From the NCBI RefSeq assembly GCF_013248965.1, contig NZ_JABRVQ010000019.1:1-64000 (forward strand): a stretch of 64,000 bases of DNA, given 5' to 3'. This DNA is from Psychrobacter okhotskensis (GTDB taxonomy: Bacteria > Pseudomonadota > Gammaproteobacteria > Pseudomonadales > Moraxellaceae). The position numbers and the translations under genes were made by a program. The notes under the pieces were generated by a model, which saw only the letters and a program-made list of their open reading frames with translations, had not been told where the DNA came from and made no database searches. Positions 1 through 8,313 of this stretch are shown here, piece by piece (the first letter of the stretch is position 1; each line of letters begins with the position of its first letter).

Positions 1-46
1 GTTTACTGAGTATAGTTTGTTTACGTTCTTCACTATAACGTGGCAT
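1..46 (-). CDS. Transposase N-terminus (partial)
   Basis: Only the first 15 codons are in the window, read leftward from an ATG at 46-44 and giving MPRYSEERKQTILSK. This basic, helix-forming start resembles the N-terminal helix-turn-helix region of IS3/IS911-type OrfA transposases, which begin with similar 'PRYSEE-K' strings. The family assignment rests on this short stretch alone. The protein would bind the element's ends and, with a downstream catalytic part outside the window, move the element. Confidence 0.55.
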   Translation of the reverse strand, partial: MPRYSEERKQTILSK

Positions 47-110
47 GTTGTGTCCTTGTTGCCCCCATTTGGATTATTCTTTAGGGGTGACAACTATCCT
101 GCCATAGGGG
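1..110 (-). mobile_element. End of an insertion sequence, cut by the window edge
   Basis: A minus-strand transposase start (see the CDS at 1-46) lies inside this stretch. Its upstream non-coding end runs to about position 110, near a small inverted motif, CTAT-CCTGCC-ATAG, at about 95-107. Immediately beyond it an open reading frame without its own start continues rightward, which is what an insertion into a gene produces. The exact terminal repeat and target duplication cannot be fixed because the other end lies outside the window. Confidence 0.55.
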
Positions 111-437
111 GAAACTCTCAGAATCAAAACTTCAAAAGATCGTCCCATAAGTCGAGTCTACTTATTTGGATTGTCTAAGACTGCCGCAAGAATGAATGGA
201 TATGGTTATTATTTGAAATCTAACAAAATTGCTATAACAAACTGGTCTATGTTTGCAAGGTTAAGAGGTGAGTTAGGTCCAACTGAAAGAGTATTCCATG
301 ACTTGCATACTATAATTAAGAAAAAAGAAAATGAGGAATACAAGTCTATACCGATAGAAGTGAATGTTAAAACTAAAAACTACATATTTGAATTCAAAGA
401 TTTGTGGAGCAAACCAGAAATTGAAACTGGCATTTAA
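108..437 (+). pseudogene. 5'-truncated gene of unknown function, cut by the insertion sequence
   Basis: The reading frame is open from 108 to the stop at 435-437. The only candidate start is a TTG at 171, which has no ribosome site in front of it. Sensible protein sequence continues upstream of that TTG, through a stretch ending RVYLFGL, as far as the edge of the insertion sequence. The visible C-terminal part is a mixed, lysine-rich soluble polypeptide that I do not recognise. The simplest reading is a gene whose 5' part was displaced by the element. A genuine 88-residue protein starting at 171 is possible but less likely. Confidence 0.5.
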
Positions 438-784
438 CAATATAGCTATCATATTACAAGTAAAAATTTAATTTATAATAAAAGCAGGTACGCGCTTGCT
501 AGTGCGAACACTATCATACGATATAAAGAGTGAGCATGGGTTAAATGAGTTTGGGTATGCATAATATGAGCCGCGTCGGTATTGCTGTATGTTCTCAGAA
601 AGTTGAGACCCCGGCAACCACGAACACGAATCGGTTTAACCCTTTCTAATAACATTATCTTATGTATAATAGAAATGCAGGCGGAAACCGTGGCTCTGCA
701 CTTTTTTCTCCTTTTTTCTCTCGGGACGGACCGATACTTTGATAGGCACTTTTTTGTTTACGCTCAAGTGCTTTGGAGTCTTGG
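438..784. other. Intergenic stretch with no recognisable gene
   Basis: This 347-base stretch holds no convincing gene. Two short open frames are present but lack ribosome sites and protein-like composition. A pyrimidine-rich run lies near 702-722. The promoter of the efflux gene at 785 should be here, but no clear -35/-10 pair stands out. Confidence 0.4.
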
Positions 785-1228
785 TTGATTACTTTATCCC
801 CACTCAAACGTCGTATCCTCTATGTGACTGTCTTTGAGCTTATTGCTATTATTTCTTCTACTTTTATATTGATGAAACTAAGCGGTGGTGAAGCGGCAGA
901 GTCTTTACCAGTCGCTGTCATGGTGTCATTTGCCGCTGTCGTCTGGAACTTTTTATACAATACTGTTTTTGAAGCGTGGGAACGTCGCAAGCAGGTGACA
1001 AAGCGCACGTTATTGATACGCAGTGTGCATGCATTTGTTTTTGAAGGCGGCTTGGTGCTGATTTGCTTACCAATTTATATGATTTGGTACGATGTTGGTC
1101 TAATAAAAGCCTTTATGCTGGAAGCCGCGCTGCTGTTATTCTTCTTGGTTTATACCTTCGTTTTTACCTTAGGTTTTGACAAGATATTTACCTTACCGCA
1201 TCACTATAAAACAGCCTCTGCTCCTTAA
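785..1228 (+). CDS. PACE family efflux transporter (AceI-like)
   Basis: A 147-residue membrane protein with four hydrophobic segments arranged as two tandem bacterial-transmembrane-pair repeats. This is the layout of the proteobacterial antimicrobial compound efflux (PACE) family, whose prototype is Acinetobacter AceI. Family marks visible are the RRILYVTVFE start, the WNFLYNTVFEAWE stretch after the second helix and the matching RSVHAFVFEGG start of the second repeat. Known members export biocides such as chlorhexidine, or short diamines, with proton exchange at the inner membrane. I chose the TTG at 785 because GGAG lies six bases upstream; a TTG at 773 is in frame but has no such site. The gene stands alone and ends before a two-way terminator. 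The substrate cannot be told from sequence. Confidence 0.85.
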   Translation: MITLSPLKRRILYVTVFELIAIISSTFILMKLSGGEAAESLPVAVMVSFAAVVWNFLYNTVFEAWERRKQVTKRTLLIRSVHAFVFEGGLVLICLPIYMIWYDVGLIKAFMLEAALLLFFLVYTFVFTLGFDKIFTLPHHYKTASAP

Positions 1229-1282
1229 TGATTAATGCTATTAATAACAACGATATTGACGGTTATCTATGTGATTTTACCC

Positions 1283-1311
1283 AAAAAAAGCTGCCTAATG
1301 GCAGCCTTTTT
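1283..1311. terminator. Bidirectional rho-independent terminator
   Basis: A GCTGCC/GGCAGC stem with a TAAT loop, flanked by an A-run on the left and a T-run on the right. It lies between the convergent efflux gene (stop 1228) and crotonase gene (stop 1345), so it can serve both. Confidence 0.8.
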
Positions 1312-1344
1312 GATGATAGTGCATAACAGAATATTATAAGGCTT

Positions 1345-2142
1345 TTATTTACCCTGATAAACGGGCTTACGTTTTTCCATAAAAGCGGTAATACCTTCTT
1401 TAAAGTCATCGGTAACAGCCATCATGTTTTGTTGTTCAACTTCCATATCAAGCGCTTCATTAAGACCAGAAAAGGCATGGACATTAATCATATGCTTCAT
1501 TGAAGCAAGCGCTTTACCCGGTAAGTTGCTTAGGCGCGTCGCTAATGCCTGTACAGTGGCATCTAGCTCGTCCGCACTAACGACGTTATTTACTAGATTT
1601 AGACGTGCGACATCGTCCGCTTTGAGCTTATCACCAAGCATAACGAGCTCAGTGGTTTTGGCAGCACCAATCAATTGATTGAGTAAATAAATACCACCAG
1701 CATCGGGAATCAGACCAATATTAACAAAGGCTTGCACAAACTTTGCATTGTCAGCGGCGATACGGAAATCACAAGTCAGTGCTAGATTCATGCCTGCACC
1801 AGCGACTGCACCTTCCAATTTAGCAATAATTGGCTTATGGATATTACGTAGCTTTAAGCTCACTTCCGCGACTTCACGTAGCATAAAATCAAGCTTTGCG
1901 ACCAATGCCTCAGACTCCATACCGTTCTCTAGCATTTCACCGATATGACCGCCACTAGAGAAATTTTGACCGCTGCCTTGCAAGACAATCGCACGTACGT
2001 CTGCATCGCTATCTGCTTTATCAAGCGCATCCATAATGGCGTTTTTTAATGGCGTGCTAAAGGCATTCAGCGTTTTTGGATCGTTCATAGTAATGGTGGC
2101 AATGTGGTTTTCGCTTTGGTACTCGACGAGAGACGGTGACAT
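1345..2142 (-). CDS. Enoyl-CoA hydratase/isomerase family protein (crotonase fold)
   Basis: A 265-residue crotonase-superfamily protein. The two oxyanion-hole regions are visible: FSSGGHIGEM at about 61-70 and the AGAGMNLALTCDFRIAA stretch at about 114-130. At the position of the first catalytic glutamate of true hydratases it has GLIPDAGG (Asp147), and the second catalytic glutamate is not obvious. That pattern is closer to isomerases of the PaaG/Delta3-Delta2-enoyl type than to FadB-type hydratases. It probably acts on an acyl-CoA in the cytoplasm during fatty-acid or aromatic degradation. The ATG has AAGGA eight bases upstream. It is monocistronic, with no other beta-oxidation genes nearby, so the substrate is unknown. 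Confidence 0.85.
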   Translation of the reverse strand: MSPSLVEYQSENHIATITMNDPKTLNAFSTPLKNAIMDALDKADSDADVRAIVLQGSGQNFSSGGHIGEMLENGMESEALVAKLDFMLREVAEVSLKLRNIHKPIIAKLEGAVAGAGMNLALTCDFRIAADNAKFVQAFVNIGLIPDAGGIYLLNQLIGAAKTTELVMLGDKLKADDVARLNLVNNVVSADELDATVQALATRLSNLPGKALASMKHMINVHAFSGLNEALDMEVEQQNMMAVTDDFKEGITAFMEKRKPVYQGK

Positions 2143-2494
2143 CTTGGCTTTCCTTAGTTAAATTAGTTAGGTAATAGGCGATTCAAAATAAAGGCTGAGC
2201 AGGTTTTGTAACAAATCATTCACTATTGATTACTATAGCAGCTTGCTATGATTATAAAAGCAAGTTTTGTGGGCGCTTAGGACAAATCGCCAGTGTGGTT
2301 TAATCTGTCTCGCTGTGTTAATTCCTTAGGATGCACCGATAAAAACGGCTCATTCAGAAATAAGACTGTCAACTGAGTGGCTGGTGAATTATGCTAAAAG
2401 ATCAGTAGAAGAGGTAAAGCGTTAGAAAGACAGGGCTAAAAAGAAAAAGCAGTCATATGCTTGATTTTTTAATCGATTATACAAGGAAGTTGTT
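2143..2494. other. Divergent intergenic region
   Basis: This 352-base gap lies between the divergent crotonase and hydrolase genes and should carry both promoters. I see no strong consensus promoter, repeat or RNA structure in it. Confidence 0.35.
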
Positions 2495-3310
2495 ATGCCA
2501 ACTATTGAAGTCAATAATGCTAATATCAATTACGAAGATAGCGCACCAAACGATACGCAGAAACCTGTCATGGTCTTTGCTCATGGGCTACTTTGGAATA
2601 CGAGAATCTATGACAAACAAGTCGAGCACTTTCAGGACCGCTATCGCTGCATCGCTTTTGACTTTCGCGGACAAGGCCAGTCGCAAATTACTAAAGACGG
2701 CTACGACATGGACACCTTGGCAGATGATGCTATTGCTCTCCTAGCAGCGCTCGATATAGACAGCTGCCATTATGTCGGACTATCGATGGGCGGCTTCGTT
2801 GGACAACGCATCGCTATTAGAAGACCAGAGCTGCTAAAATCCTTGACCCTAATAGACACTTCGGCTGATGCGGAAGACCCTGACAATATTCCCGGCTACA
2901 AAAAGCTCATGACGGCTATTCGCTGGTTGGGGATGAAAAGGGTGAGTAAAAAAGTCATGCCTATTATGTTTGGTAGTACTTTTTTAGAAGATAAATCGCG
3001 TAAAGCGGATCAAAAAGAATGGTTGGCAATGCTCAATGGTAATCGCAAAGGTGGGGTCGTCAAAGCCACGATGGGAGTCATCGAACGCGACGCTATTTAT
3101 GATCAAATCGATCGCATCACGACGCCTACTCTAATCATCGTGGGCGATGAGGATGTCGCCACTCCTTATGCCAAAGCTGAGCGTATGCACTTCGCCATCG
3201 ATGGCTCTAAGCTTGCAATAATCAAAGGCTCTGGACATACTTCGACGGTAGAAGAGCCTGAACAGGTCAATAAAGTGCTGAGTCAATTTTTGACGAGCTG
3301 TGTATCATAA
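2495..3310 (+). CDS. Alpha/beta hydrolase
   Basis: A 271-residue soluble alpha/beta-hydrolase of the 3-oxoadipate-enol-lactonase/haloperoxidase type. The oxyanion HG motif is FAHGLLW near 28-34. The nucleophile elbow is GLSMGG with Ser97, the acid is Asp220 (or Asp218) in IVGDEDV, and the general base is His248 in GSGHTS. These complete the catalytic triad. The start ATG is preceded by AAGGAAG. The gene stands alone between the divergent crotonase and a 173-bp repeat element. No pathway partners for aromatic degradation are adjacent, so it is best called a hydrolase of unknown substrate. Confidence 0.85.
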   Translation: MPTIEVNNANINYEDSAPNDTQKPVMVFAHGLLWNTRIYDKQVEHFQDRYRCIAFDFRGQGQSQITKDGYDMDTLADDAIALLAALDIDSCHYVGLSMGGFVGQRIAIRRPELLKSLTLIDTSADAEDPDNIPGYKKLMTAIRWLGMKRVSKKVMPIMFGSTFLEDKSRKADQKEWLAMLNGNRKGGVVKATMGVIERDAIYDQIDRITTPTLIIVGDEDVATPYAKAERMHFAIDGSKLAIIKGSGHTSTVEEPEQVNKVLSQFLTSCVS

Positions 3311-3317
3311 GTATGAC

Positions 3318-3490
3318 TAGGGCGTGTCCTCAATTCAATTGATCATATCTAAACGGGCTAAAAATGGCTAAATTTTGCCAAACATCGTTAAATAGCTGGT
3401 TAATATCCCGATATTATCTGCGTTATTTTCCTTGTTTGACTGCAATTTATCTCATTTTTATCACCATTTTTAAAATGAGGACACGCCCTA
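3318..3490. repeat. 173-bp MITE-like element, copy A1
   Basis: The ends are the inverted pair TAGGGCGTGTCCTCA and TGAGGACACGCCCTA. The interior includes GCTAAAAATGGCTAAATTTT and matches the copies at 12370, 37616, 41338 and 42678. There is no coding capacity, so it is likely a non-autonomous transposable element moved by a transposase encoded elsewhere. Confidence 0.85.
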
Positions 3491-3492
3491 AT

Positions 3493-3507
3493 TAGGGCAT
3501 GCCCCTA
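3493..3507. repeat. Two repeat ends fused head to head
   Basis: TAGGGCATGCCCCTA is a near-palindrome. It reads as two outer ends of the 173-bp element joined without an interior, two bases beyond copy A1. This suggests a deleted second copy. Confidence 0.45.
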
Positions 3508-3614
3508 TATAGTCATTCCACTATAAAAATATTACTGCGTTGACCTCGCTTGAAGTATCACCTATACATCTACACTCGGTTGCCTTGTACTACTTTTAAA
3601 TTGAATCGACTATA
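3507..3614 (-). repeat. Module 'a' of the TATAGTC repeat, solo copy
   Basis: Read on the minus strand it starts TATAGTCGATTCAATTT and ends GACTATA. It aligns with the first modules at 21794-21903 and 27256-27363 (shared blocks TATAGTC, AGTACAA/GTACAAAGCAAC and GAG-AGAT). It is about 108 bp and non-coding. Confidence 0.6.
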
Positions 3615-3618
3615 CTAA

Positions 3619-3655
3619 AAAGACGCCATTATCATTGCTATGATAACGGCGTCTT
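3619..3655 (-). terminator. Rho-independent terminator for the left arm of the Ter island
   Basis: A long stem, AAGACGCC-TTATCA pairing with TGATAA-GGCGTCTT, flanked by A and T tracts. It lies just past the stop of the aldolase gene at 3677. Confidence 0.8.
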
Positions 3656-3676
3656 TGGTTTTGGTATAAGAGGTGC

Positions 3677-4786
3677 TTACAATCGTGATGTATAGTCACT
3701 ATTGCCGTCATCGATAGTGCCAAAGGCATCGGCACGATTGACGATTTCGGTCGCCCATGCGCGATGTGTGGCAGGCTCTAGCATCGTATTATTATATTTA
3801 AATACCGCTTTGGCTTCGCTATGTAATATGGCTTGCGCCTCATCTAATGTGCTCATTGGCACGCAGTAGGCTTGCTGAACTAAAGCGATTTGGCTAGGAT
3901 GAATAACTGTTTTGCCGACTAAGCCCAAACTGACGTCGCGAGTCAGCTCTTGCATAAACAGCGTTGGCTGATCTAAATACTCAAAGACCGGTGCGGTGAG
4001 ATAAAAGCCGTGCGGCACAAAGCAGCCGAGCAGCTGATAAGCAAGCGTGCCGATAGGGGTATCATAGACGATACTGTTCTTCGGACGGCGCAGACGCAGC
4101 GCGGCAAACAGATCATTGCCGCCGATGCGCAGCGCAAAGACTGGCTGGCTAAAAGCTTCTTTAAAACCAATGGCCAGTTCTTGATTGTGATGTGGGTTAA
4201 ATAATGCTGCGGTCTCAAGCGTCGGCATTAATAAATGATCGATGCTGAGATTCTGGCAGGCCATGCGCCAATTGGATAAGCTATACATATCGACTTTGGG
4301 CATGACGAAGCCGTCGATGAGATCGATATGAGCGTAGTCTGCCAGTTGTTGCAGCATCATCGGATTGCGCGGACGTATAAAGACCAAGGGCCGCGTGGGA
4401 TGCTGGTTTTTTTGCTCTGATTGCTGATTCGATTGCTGATTCGATTGAAAGCCAGATTCTCTTGACGGATCATTGATACTATCGACGTGTATCGCCCAAG
4501 TATGAAGCAGGGTTTGCAGCCGTGTCAGCGCCAGCTCGACATCATTGTGGCTAACGGCATCTTCTAAGCAGATGATAATGCTATTAATCGTTGGTAATTT
4601 ATCGCGCTTGATGACTTGCCAGATATCTTGGCGAGTAGCAGGCATATAAAGGCTTGCACCCAGCTGATACGGATGATGGGTATTGGGCCTAACCATCGCA
4701 TGACGCTCAGTGATGAGATGCGCATAAGACTGGGTATGGCTATAAATGTTTGATTCGTTATTTGGCATATCTGGCATAATCGGCAT
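3677..4786 (-). CDS. HpcH/HpaI aldolase/citrate lyase beta-like protein of the Ter biosynthetic module
   Basis: A 369-residue TIM-barrel protein of the CitE/HpcH family, which cleaves or forms C-C bonds using Mg2+ and often CoA or pyruvate-like substrates. Visible family marks are Glu75-Asp76 in CLEDA, Arg138 in FIRPRN, Glu191 in TLETAA and Asn224-Asp225 in RIGGNDL. These are the expected substrate and metal contacts. A glutamine/serine-rich insert at about 114-130 comes from a duplicated 12-base unit (4419-4442). Methionines 1, 4 and 7 are all possible starts, since no clear ribosome site decides. It is the last gene of the left arm, 75 bases after the StiP gene. In Ter neighbourhoods such aldolases are predicted to help build a nucleoside-like metabolite; this is inference. 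Confidence 0.8.
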   Translation of the reverse strand: MPIMPDMPNNESNIYSHTQSYAHLITERHAMVRPNTHHPYQLGASLYMPATRQDIWQVIKRDKLPTINSIIICLEDAVSHNDVELALTRLQTLLHTWAIHVDSINDPSRESGFQSNQQSNQQSEQKNQHPTRPLVFIRPRNPMMLQQLADYAHIDLIDGFVMPKVDMYSLSNWRMACQNLSIDHLLMPTLETAALFNPHHNQELAIGFKEAFSQPVFALRIGGNDLFAALRLRRPKNSIVYDTPIGTLAYQLLGCFVPHGFYLTAPVFEYLDQPTLFMQELTRDVSLGLVGKTVIHPSQIALVQQAYCVPMSTLDEAQAILHSEAKAVFKYNNTMLEPATHRAWATEIVNRADAFGTIDDGNSDYTSRL

Positions 4787-4861
4787 CGTAAATAGTGATA
4801 AATTGAATGGTCGTAAAGGGTTATAAAAGACAGAACGTATGAATTGATCAGCAATAATAGC

Positions 4862-6061
4862 TTAGCTGTCTTTGCTACGCTGCTTGATCAGCGTGATGGC
4901 TTGATAGGGTAGTATTTTAGCACCTAATACCTTGATATTGATATTTCGTTCGGTACATAAATGGCGCAATAATACGGTATCGGGATGATCAGCAGTGGCC
5001 AGTAGAATGCGCTCGGGATCGCGGCGTAATATGGCGCGTGTCGCCTCTGCAATCGTCGGCTTAATGCGGTTACGATTGGTGATTTGATAGGTTTTTGCCA
5101 ATTCATTAATTAAATCAGCAGTCTGATAGCGTGGTTGTTTAAAAGTTGGCAAACGTTGCAAAGGTATCGTTAATGCACGTCGTGCAGTATCGATGTGATC
5201 GATAAACGCCAAGCTATGATCTGCCTCTACTAAATTATCATAAAAAACACTGCGATGTAGACCTGATTGCGGCTCAGTATAAAGACTACGTGAAATCAGT
5301 CCCGACACCGTGCTATTTAATAAACCTGATGGGATCAACCAGTCTTCTTCACTAGCAGCTAGCCATGCTACGCCCGCTGGATCAGCAAGTGTCAGTAGCG
5401 GGATGGCGTCTTTTCCTTGATGAAAAATATTGGCAAAATTGGGATGGCTAGGGTCACTAAAGACTTCTAAGCTATGAGCAAGCTCTTGATAGATGGCACC
5501 TTTACCTGTCCAGCCATCAACGAATACGATGGGGCTGTCTGGGTAAGCGTCCAATATCATCTGTAAAGCGACTGGATCAAGACCGCGGTCACGAATGATA
5601 CTAATACCGTAATGCACACTTGGCAAGTTATAGTCGCTATCGGTATCTGACCTTTCATTATCTGACCCTTTCTTATCTGATAAGGCACGCTGCAATAACA
5701 CGCCAACTGGTAAACCTGCTCGTACTAAGCTGACCAATACTAATGGGCGCTCAGCACTAACCGTTTGCTCGAAAGTATGGTGTAACGTATGCGCTAAATT
5801 AGCGATATCAGTCGCGGTTCTATTTGTACCTTGCTCTAATGCCTGCGCGTATAATTGCTCGTGCATCGCCGTTGGTGCGGTCTCTAAGGTCAGCATGTCT
5901 GAATAATGCCGTTGACCGCTTTGAATCAGTGCTTCTTTTTGGCTGACTGGCACGTCTGCAACCGCGTCTTTATCAACGATATCGAGTAGCACTGTTACAT
6001 CGCTGGCAAGGTAACTGCCTGAGCCGTATTTATCGAGTTTTTGAATATTGGGAGTGGTCAT
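4862..6061 (-). CDS. StiP-family protein (phosphoribosyltransferase-like), Ter biosynthetic module
   Basis: A 399-residue protein of the family annotated 'cysteine protease StiP' in many genomes. Sequence features look like a phosphoribosyltransferase: SLVRAGLPVG near 111-120, then IVFVDGWTGKGAI near 178-190. The latter corresponds to the PRPP-binding loop after a hydrophobic strand and an acidic residue. The N-terminal YGSGSYLASDV block is typical of the family. A second region at about 310-399 may be the C-terminal PRTase-associated domain. I therefore favour a transferase role acting on PRPP or a ribosyl intermediate over proteolysis. It lies between the aldolase and HAD genes in one operon. 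Confidence 0.75.
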   Translation of the reverse strand: MTTPNIQKLDKYGSGSYLASDVTVLLDIVDKDAVADVPVSQKEALIQSGQRHYSDMLTLETAPTAMHEQLYAQALEQGTNRTATDIANLAHTLHHTFEQTVSAERPLVLVSLVRAGLPVGVLLQRALSDKKGSDNERSDTDSDYNLPSVHYGISIIRDRGLDPVALQMILDAYPDSPIVFVDGWTGKGAIYQELAHSLEVFSDPSHPNFANIFHQGKDAIPLLTLADPAGVAWLAASEEDWLIPSGLLNSTVSGLISRSLYTEPQSGLHRSVFYDNLVEADHSLAFIDHIDTARRALTIPLQRLPTFKQPRYQTADLINELAKTYQITNRNRIKPTIAEATRAILRRDPERILLATADHPDTVLLRHLCTERNINIKVLGAKILPYQAITLIKQRSKDS

Positions 6062-6139
6062 AGGAGGTTTTTTACTCGTATAAGCTGCTGTCGTTATTAT
6101 AATTATTGATATTTAAGAGTTGTTAAGAGCTGAGAATTA

Positions 6140-6958
6140 CTAAGAACTAAGATTGTCGTGCAGTTGACCATGATTGGGCATGCCATACCAGTCTAGCAGT
6201 TGCAGAAACGGCAAATCTGCCAGGCTGTCACCAAAGCCAAAACTTGGGCGCTGACTGTCTAAATGATGGTCTAATAAAAACTGTACCGCATGATGCTTAT
6301 GAACCGCATGTGGCAGTATCGCTAGATTGTTAGCGTTAACATGGACATAGAAATCCTGATCAAAATCACGTATTAGATTAGGTAACTGTGCAGCTAATTC
6401 TGCCAATGCTTGATGATCTTTTTGCGCGTGTTTAATAGCCAGATAAATGGTCAATTCTTCATTAACAGAACCATTATTAAAACTATCAATATGCGGTGTA
6501 AATACTAGCTGACTGTTATCGTTTCTACTGTGACTCGCGAATAATTGGCTCAGTTGGTTAAGTTTGTCTTGCAAAGGACTCAACTGTTCATACATACGCT
6601 GTTGCCATGCGCTTAACAGCTCGCCATTAGCTGTCAAAATAATTGCACCGTGAGTCAAAACTTGCCAACTGTCAAAAGGCAGCTTTACACGTTTGATTTC
6701 GCTACGGTCGCGTGCCGTCACTACGATTAGATCAGTGCTTACAAGTAGCCAGTTAAAAAATGTGGCTTGGCGCTGACTCATAAAACTTAATGGCTCGCCT
6801 TGTTTGTTAACGGTTGCGCAAATCAAGTTTTTAGCTTCAGTAGTGGGTAATTTCCACGCATCAATTTTACGCTGGGTTTGAAATAGGGTATCGTCTAGAT
6901 CCATTAGCGCGTAAGGTTTGATAATGTTGGAGTCGCTCTTGAAGAATGGGATGGTCAT
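6140..6958 (-). CDS. HAD-family phosphatase of the Ter biosynthetic module
   Basis: A 272-residue haloacid-dehalogenase-fold hydrolase. Motif I is ALMDLDDTLFQ, with the nucleophile and acid aspartates at about 20 and 22. The motif II Thr lies in VVTARDR and motif IV is FGDSLADLPF. The long insert between motifs fits a C2-type cap. I chose the ATG at 6958 because GGAC lies upstream at good spacing; an upstream in-frame TTG at 6991 lacks such support. It is predicted to remove a phosphate from a small sugar or nucleoside-like intermediate made by the neighbouring transferases. It lies 20 bases downstream of the PRTase/TRSP gene and is almost certainly co-transcribed. Confidence 0.82.
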   Translation of the reverse strand: MTIPFFKSDSNIIKPYALMDLDDTLFQTQRKIDAWKLPTTEAKNLICATVNKQGEPLSFMSQRQATFFNWLLVSTDLIVVTARDRSEIKRVKLPFDSWQVLTHGAIILTANGELLSAWQQRMYEQLSPLQDKLNQLSQLFASHSRNDNSQLVFTPHIDSFNNGSVNEELTIYLAIKHAQKDHQALAELAAQLPNLIRDFDQDFYVHVNANNLAILPHAVHKHHAVQFLLDHHLDSQRPSFGFGDSLADLPFLQLLDWYGMPNHGQLHDNLSS

Positions 6959-7011
6959 AAAAGTGTCCGTAGTAATAGATTTGAAAATCAAATAGTGGCT
7001 TAGAGGCTAAG

Positions 7012-8313
7012 TTAAATCGAAGGACTCACCACCAATACATTATCCAAACCTTTCCACATGTCATCAACGCTATCCGCTGATGTTTCAACGCACAAAACAA
7101 TTAAGTCCCAATCGTTAGGCTCAACATTATAAGCAAAGTTGGTCATACCAAGCCCATAGTTATCGCTAAAACTTAGCATAGTGATAATTGCGCCACCAAG
7201 GGCGATCGGTGAACGTGTTAACGCACTAAAATTAACGGTAGCATTTTGAGTTTGCGTCTCAAGCCATTCCGCCAATAAAAACGGCAACCACACAAACTCA
7301 TTACTACCCAATACTAAAATCCGCTCAGGTAATTGCTTTTTATCAAACGGTGCTTGCTCACTAAAACGCGTAAATGCGGATTGAAACTTCGCCAAATAAT
7401 TACCAAATCCATCTGTGCTATCTAGCGTTGGGAAGCGTCCCCAATTACCAGTATTGCCTAGTGGTTGACTGCCAGCCTCAGTCGTATCGACCGACGGCAT
7501 AGTAATCGGCTCAGGGTTGGGCGCATCCGCCCATTGCCACGCACCAGATAATAGGTGATGACGATGAAAGTCAATGTTAGGCAAACGTGCAGATATATTG
7601 TCGTCTACGTCAGATTGAGCTTGGTTCTGATTTAGAGACCAATCAACCAAAGTGGTCAGATGTACTTGCTCTAATTGATCAAGCCCTGCGTTACGTAAGG
7701 CCGTGACGACATTGACGCAAGTATTGCCCGTTGATGCTTCGTCATCAACCATAATCAATGTTTTGCTCGCTAGTAGCTGTGCTTGGATAGCTTTATCTGC
7801 ACTTTGATAAATCAGATGCTGGCTAGCGTGACTGTGATCTTCGCTAAAAGTCGTTAGCAAGGTTTCAGAATTATCGTCGTTATGTTGTGCGTGACGGGTA
7901 GAGTTCAGTAGTAAGGCATTGGGATAACGCGTTTGTAGCGCTTGATGCACCCCAGCAGATAACCCAACGGCAGTCTCTGCCATACCGATGACCAAAATTG
8001 GCTCGGGCAAATCGCTCGGCACTAGGCTTGCCAAATCAGTAAAAGCATGTCGCATGGTGTTAGGGGCGACTGGAATATGGCGACCTAAGACTTTTGACAC
8101 AAACAAAAATGCGCGTTTAGGATTAATGCGCTGCGCAAAGCCAAGCAAGTCTTCTAATTGATAACTGTCACTTTTTTCTAAGTCATTATTATGAGTTGCA
8201 GAATTAGTCTGATAGGTGAGATCAAGGGTACCGCGTGGTAGGGTGATGCTGCGTTTATACATAGTATTAGATATCATGGTATTAAGTATTGTGTTATTTT
8301 TAAGATCAGTCAT
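7012..8313 (-). CDS. Phosphoribosyltransferase with TRSP domain, Ter biosynthetic module
   Basis: A 433-residue two-domain protein. The N-terminal half is a type I phosphoribosyltransferase-like fold: RAFLFVSKVLGRHIPV near 67-82, LVIGMAETAVGL near 107-118, and the PRPP loop LIMVDDEASTGNT near 186-198. The C-terminal part (about 320-433) carries blocks such as ILVLGSNEFVWLPFLLAEWLE and DNYGLGMTNFAYNV, typical of the TRSP domain paired with Ter PRTases. The family is predicted to attach a base-like group to ribose phosphate. Its ATG overlaps the 3' end of the upstream NYN gene by eight bases (ATGACTGA), with no strong ribosome site of its own, so translation is probably coupled to the nuclease fusion. 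Confidence 0.82.
   Translation of the reverse strand: MTDLKNNTILNTMISNTMYKRSITLPRGTLDLTYQTNSATHNNDLEKSDSYQLEDLLGFAQRINPKRAFLFVSKVLGRHIPVAPNTMRHAFTDLASLVPSDLPEPILVIGMAETAVGLSAGVHQALQTRYPNALLLNSTRHAQHNDDNSETLLTTFSEDHSHASQHLIYQSADKAIQAQLLASKTLIMVDDEASTGNTCVNVVTALRNAGLDQLEQVHLTTLVDWSLNQNQAQSDVDDNISARLPNIDFHRHHLLSGAWQWADAPNPEPITMPSVDTTEAGSQPLGNTGNWGRFPTLDSTDGFGNYLAKFQSAFTRFSEQAPFDKKQLPERILVLGSNEFVWLPFLLAEWLETQTQNATVNFSALTRSPIALGGAIITMLSFSDNYGLGMTNFAYNVEPNDWDLIVLCVETSADSVDDMWKGLDNVLVVSPSI

Noticed and set aside
556..625. Possible tRNA-like stretch (GAGACCCCGGCAACC)
   Set aside because: No cloverleaf pairing or TPsiC arm could be drawn.
582..788. Short plus-strand open frame of 68 codons
   Set aside because: No ribosome site, odd composition, and it ends within the start region of the efflux gene.
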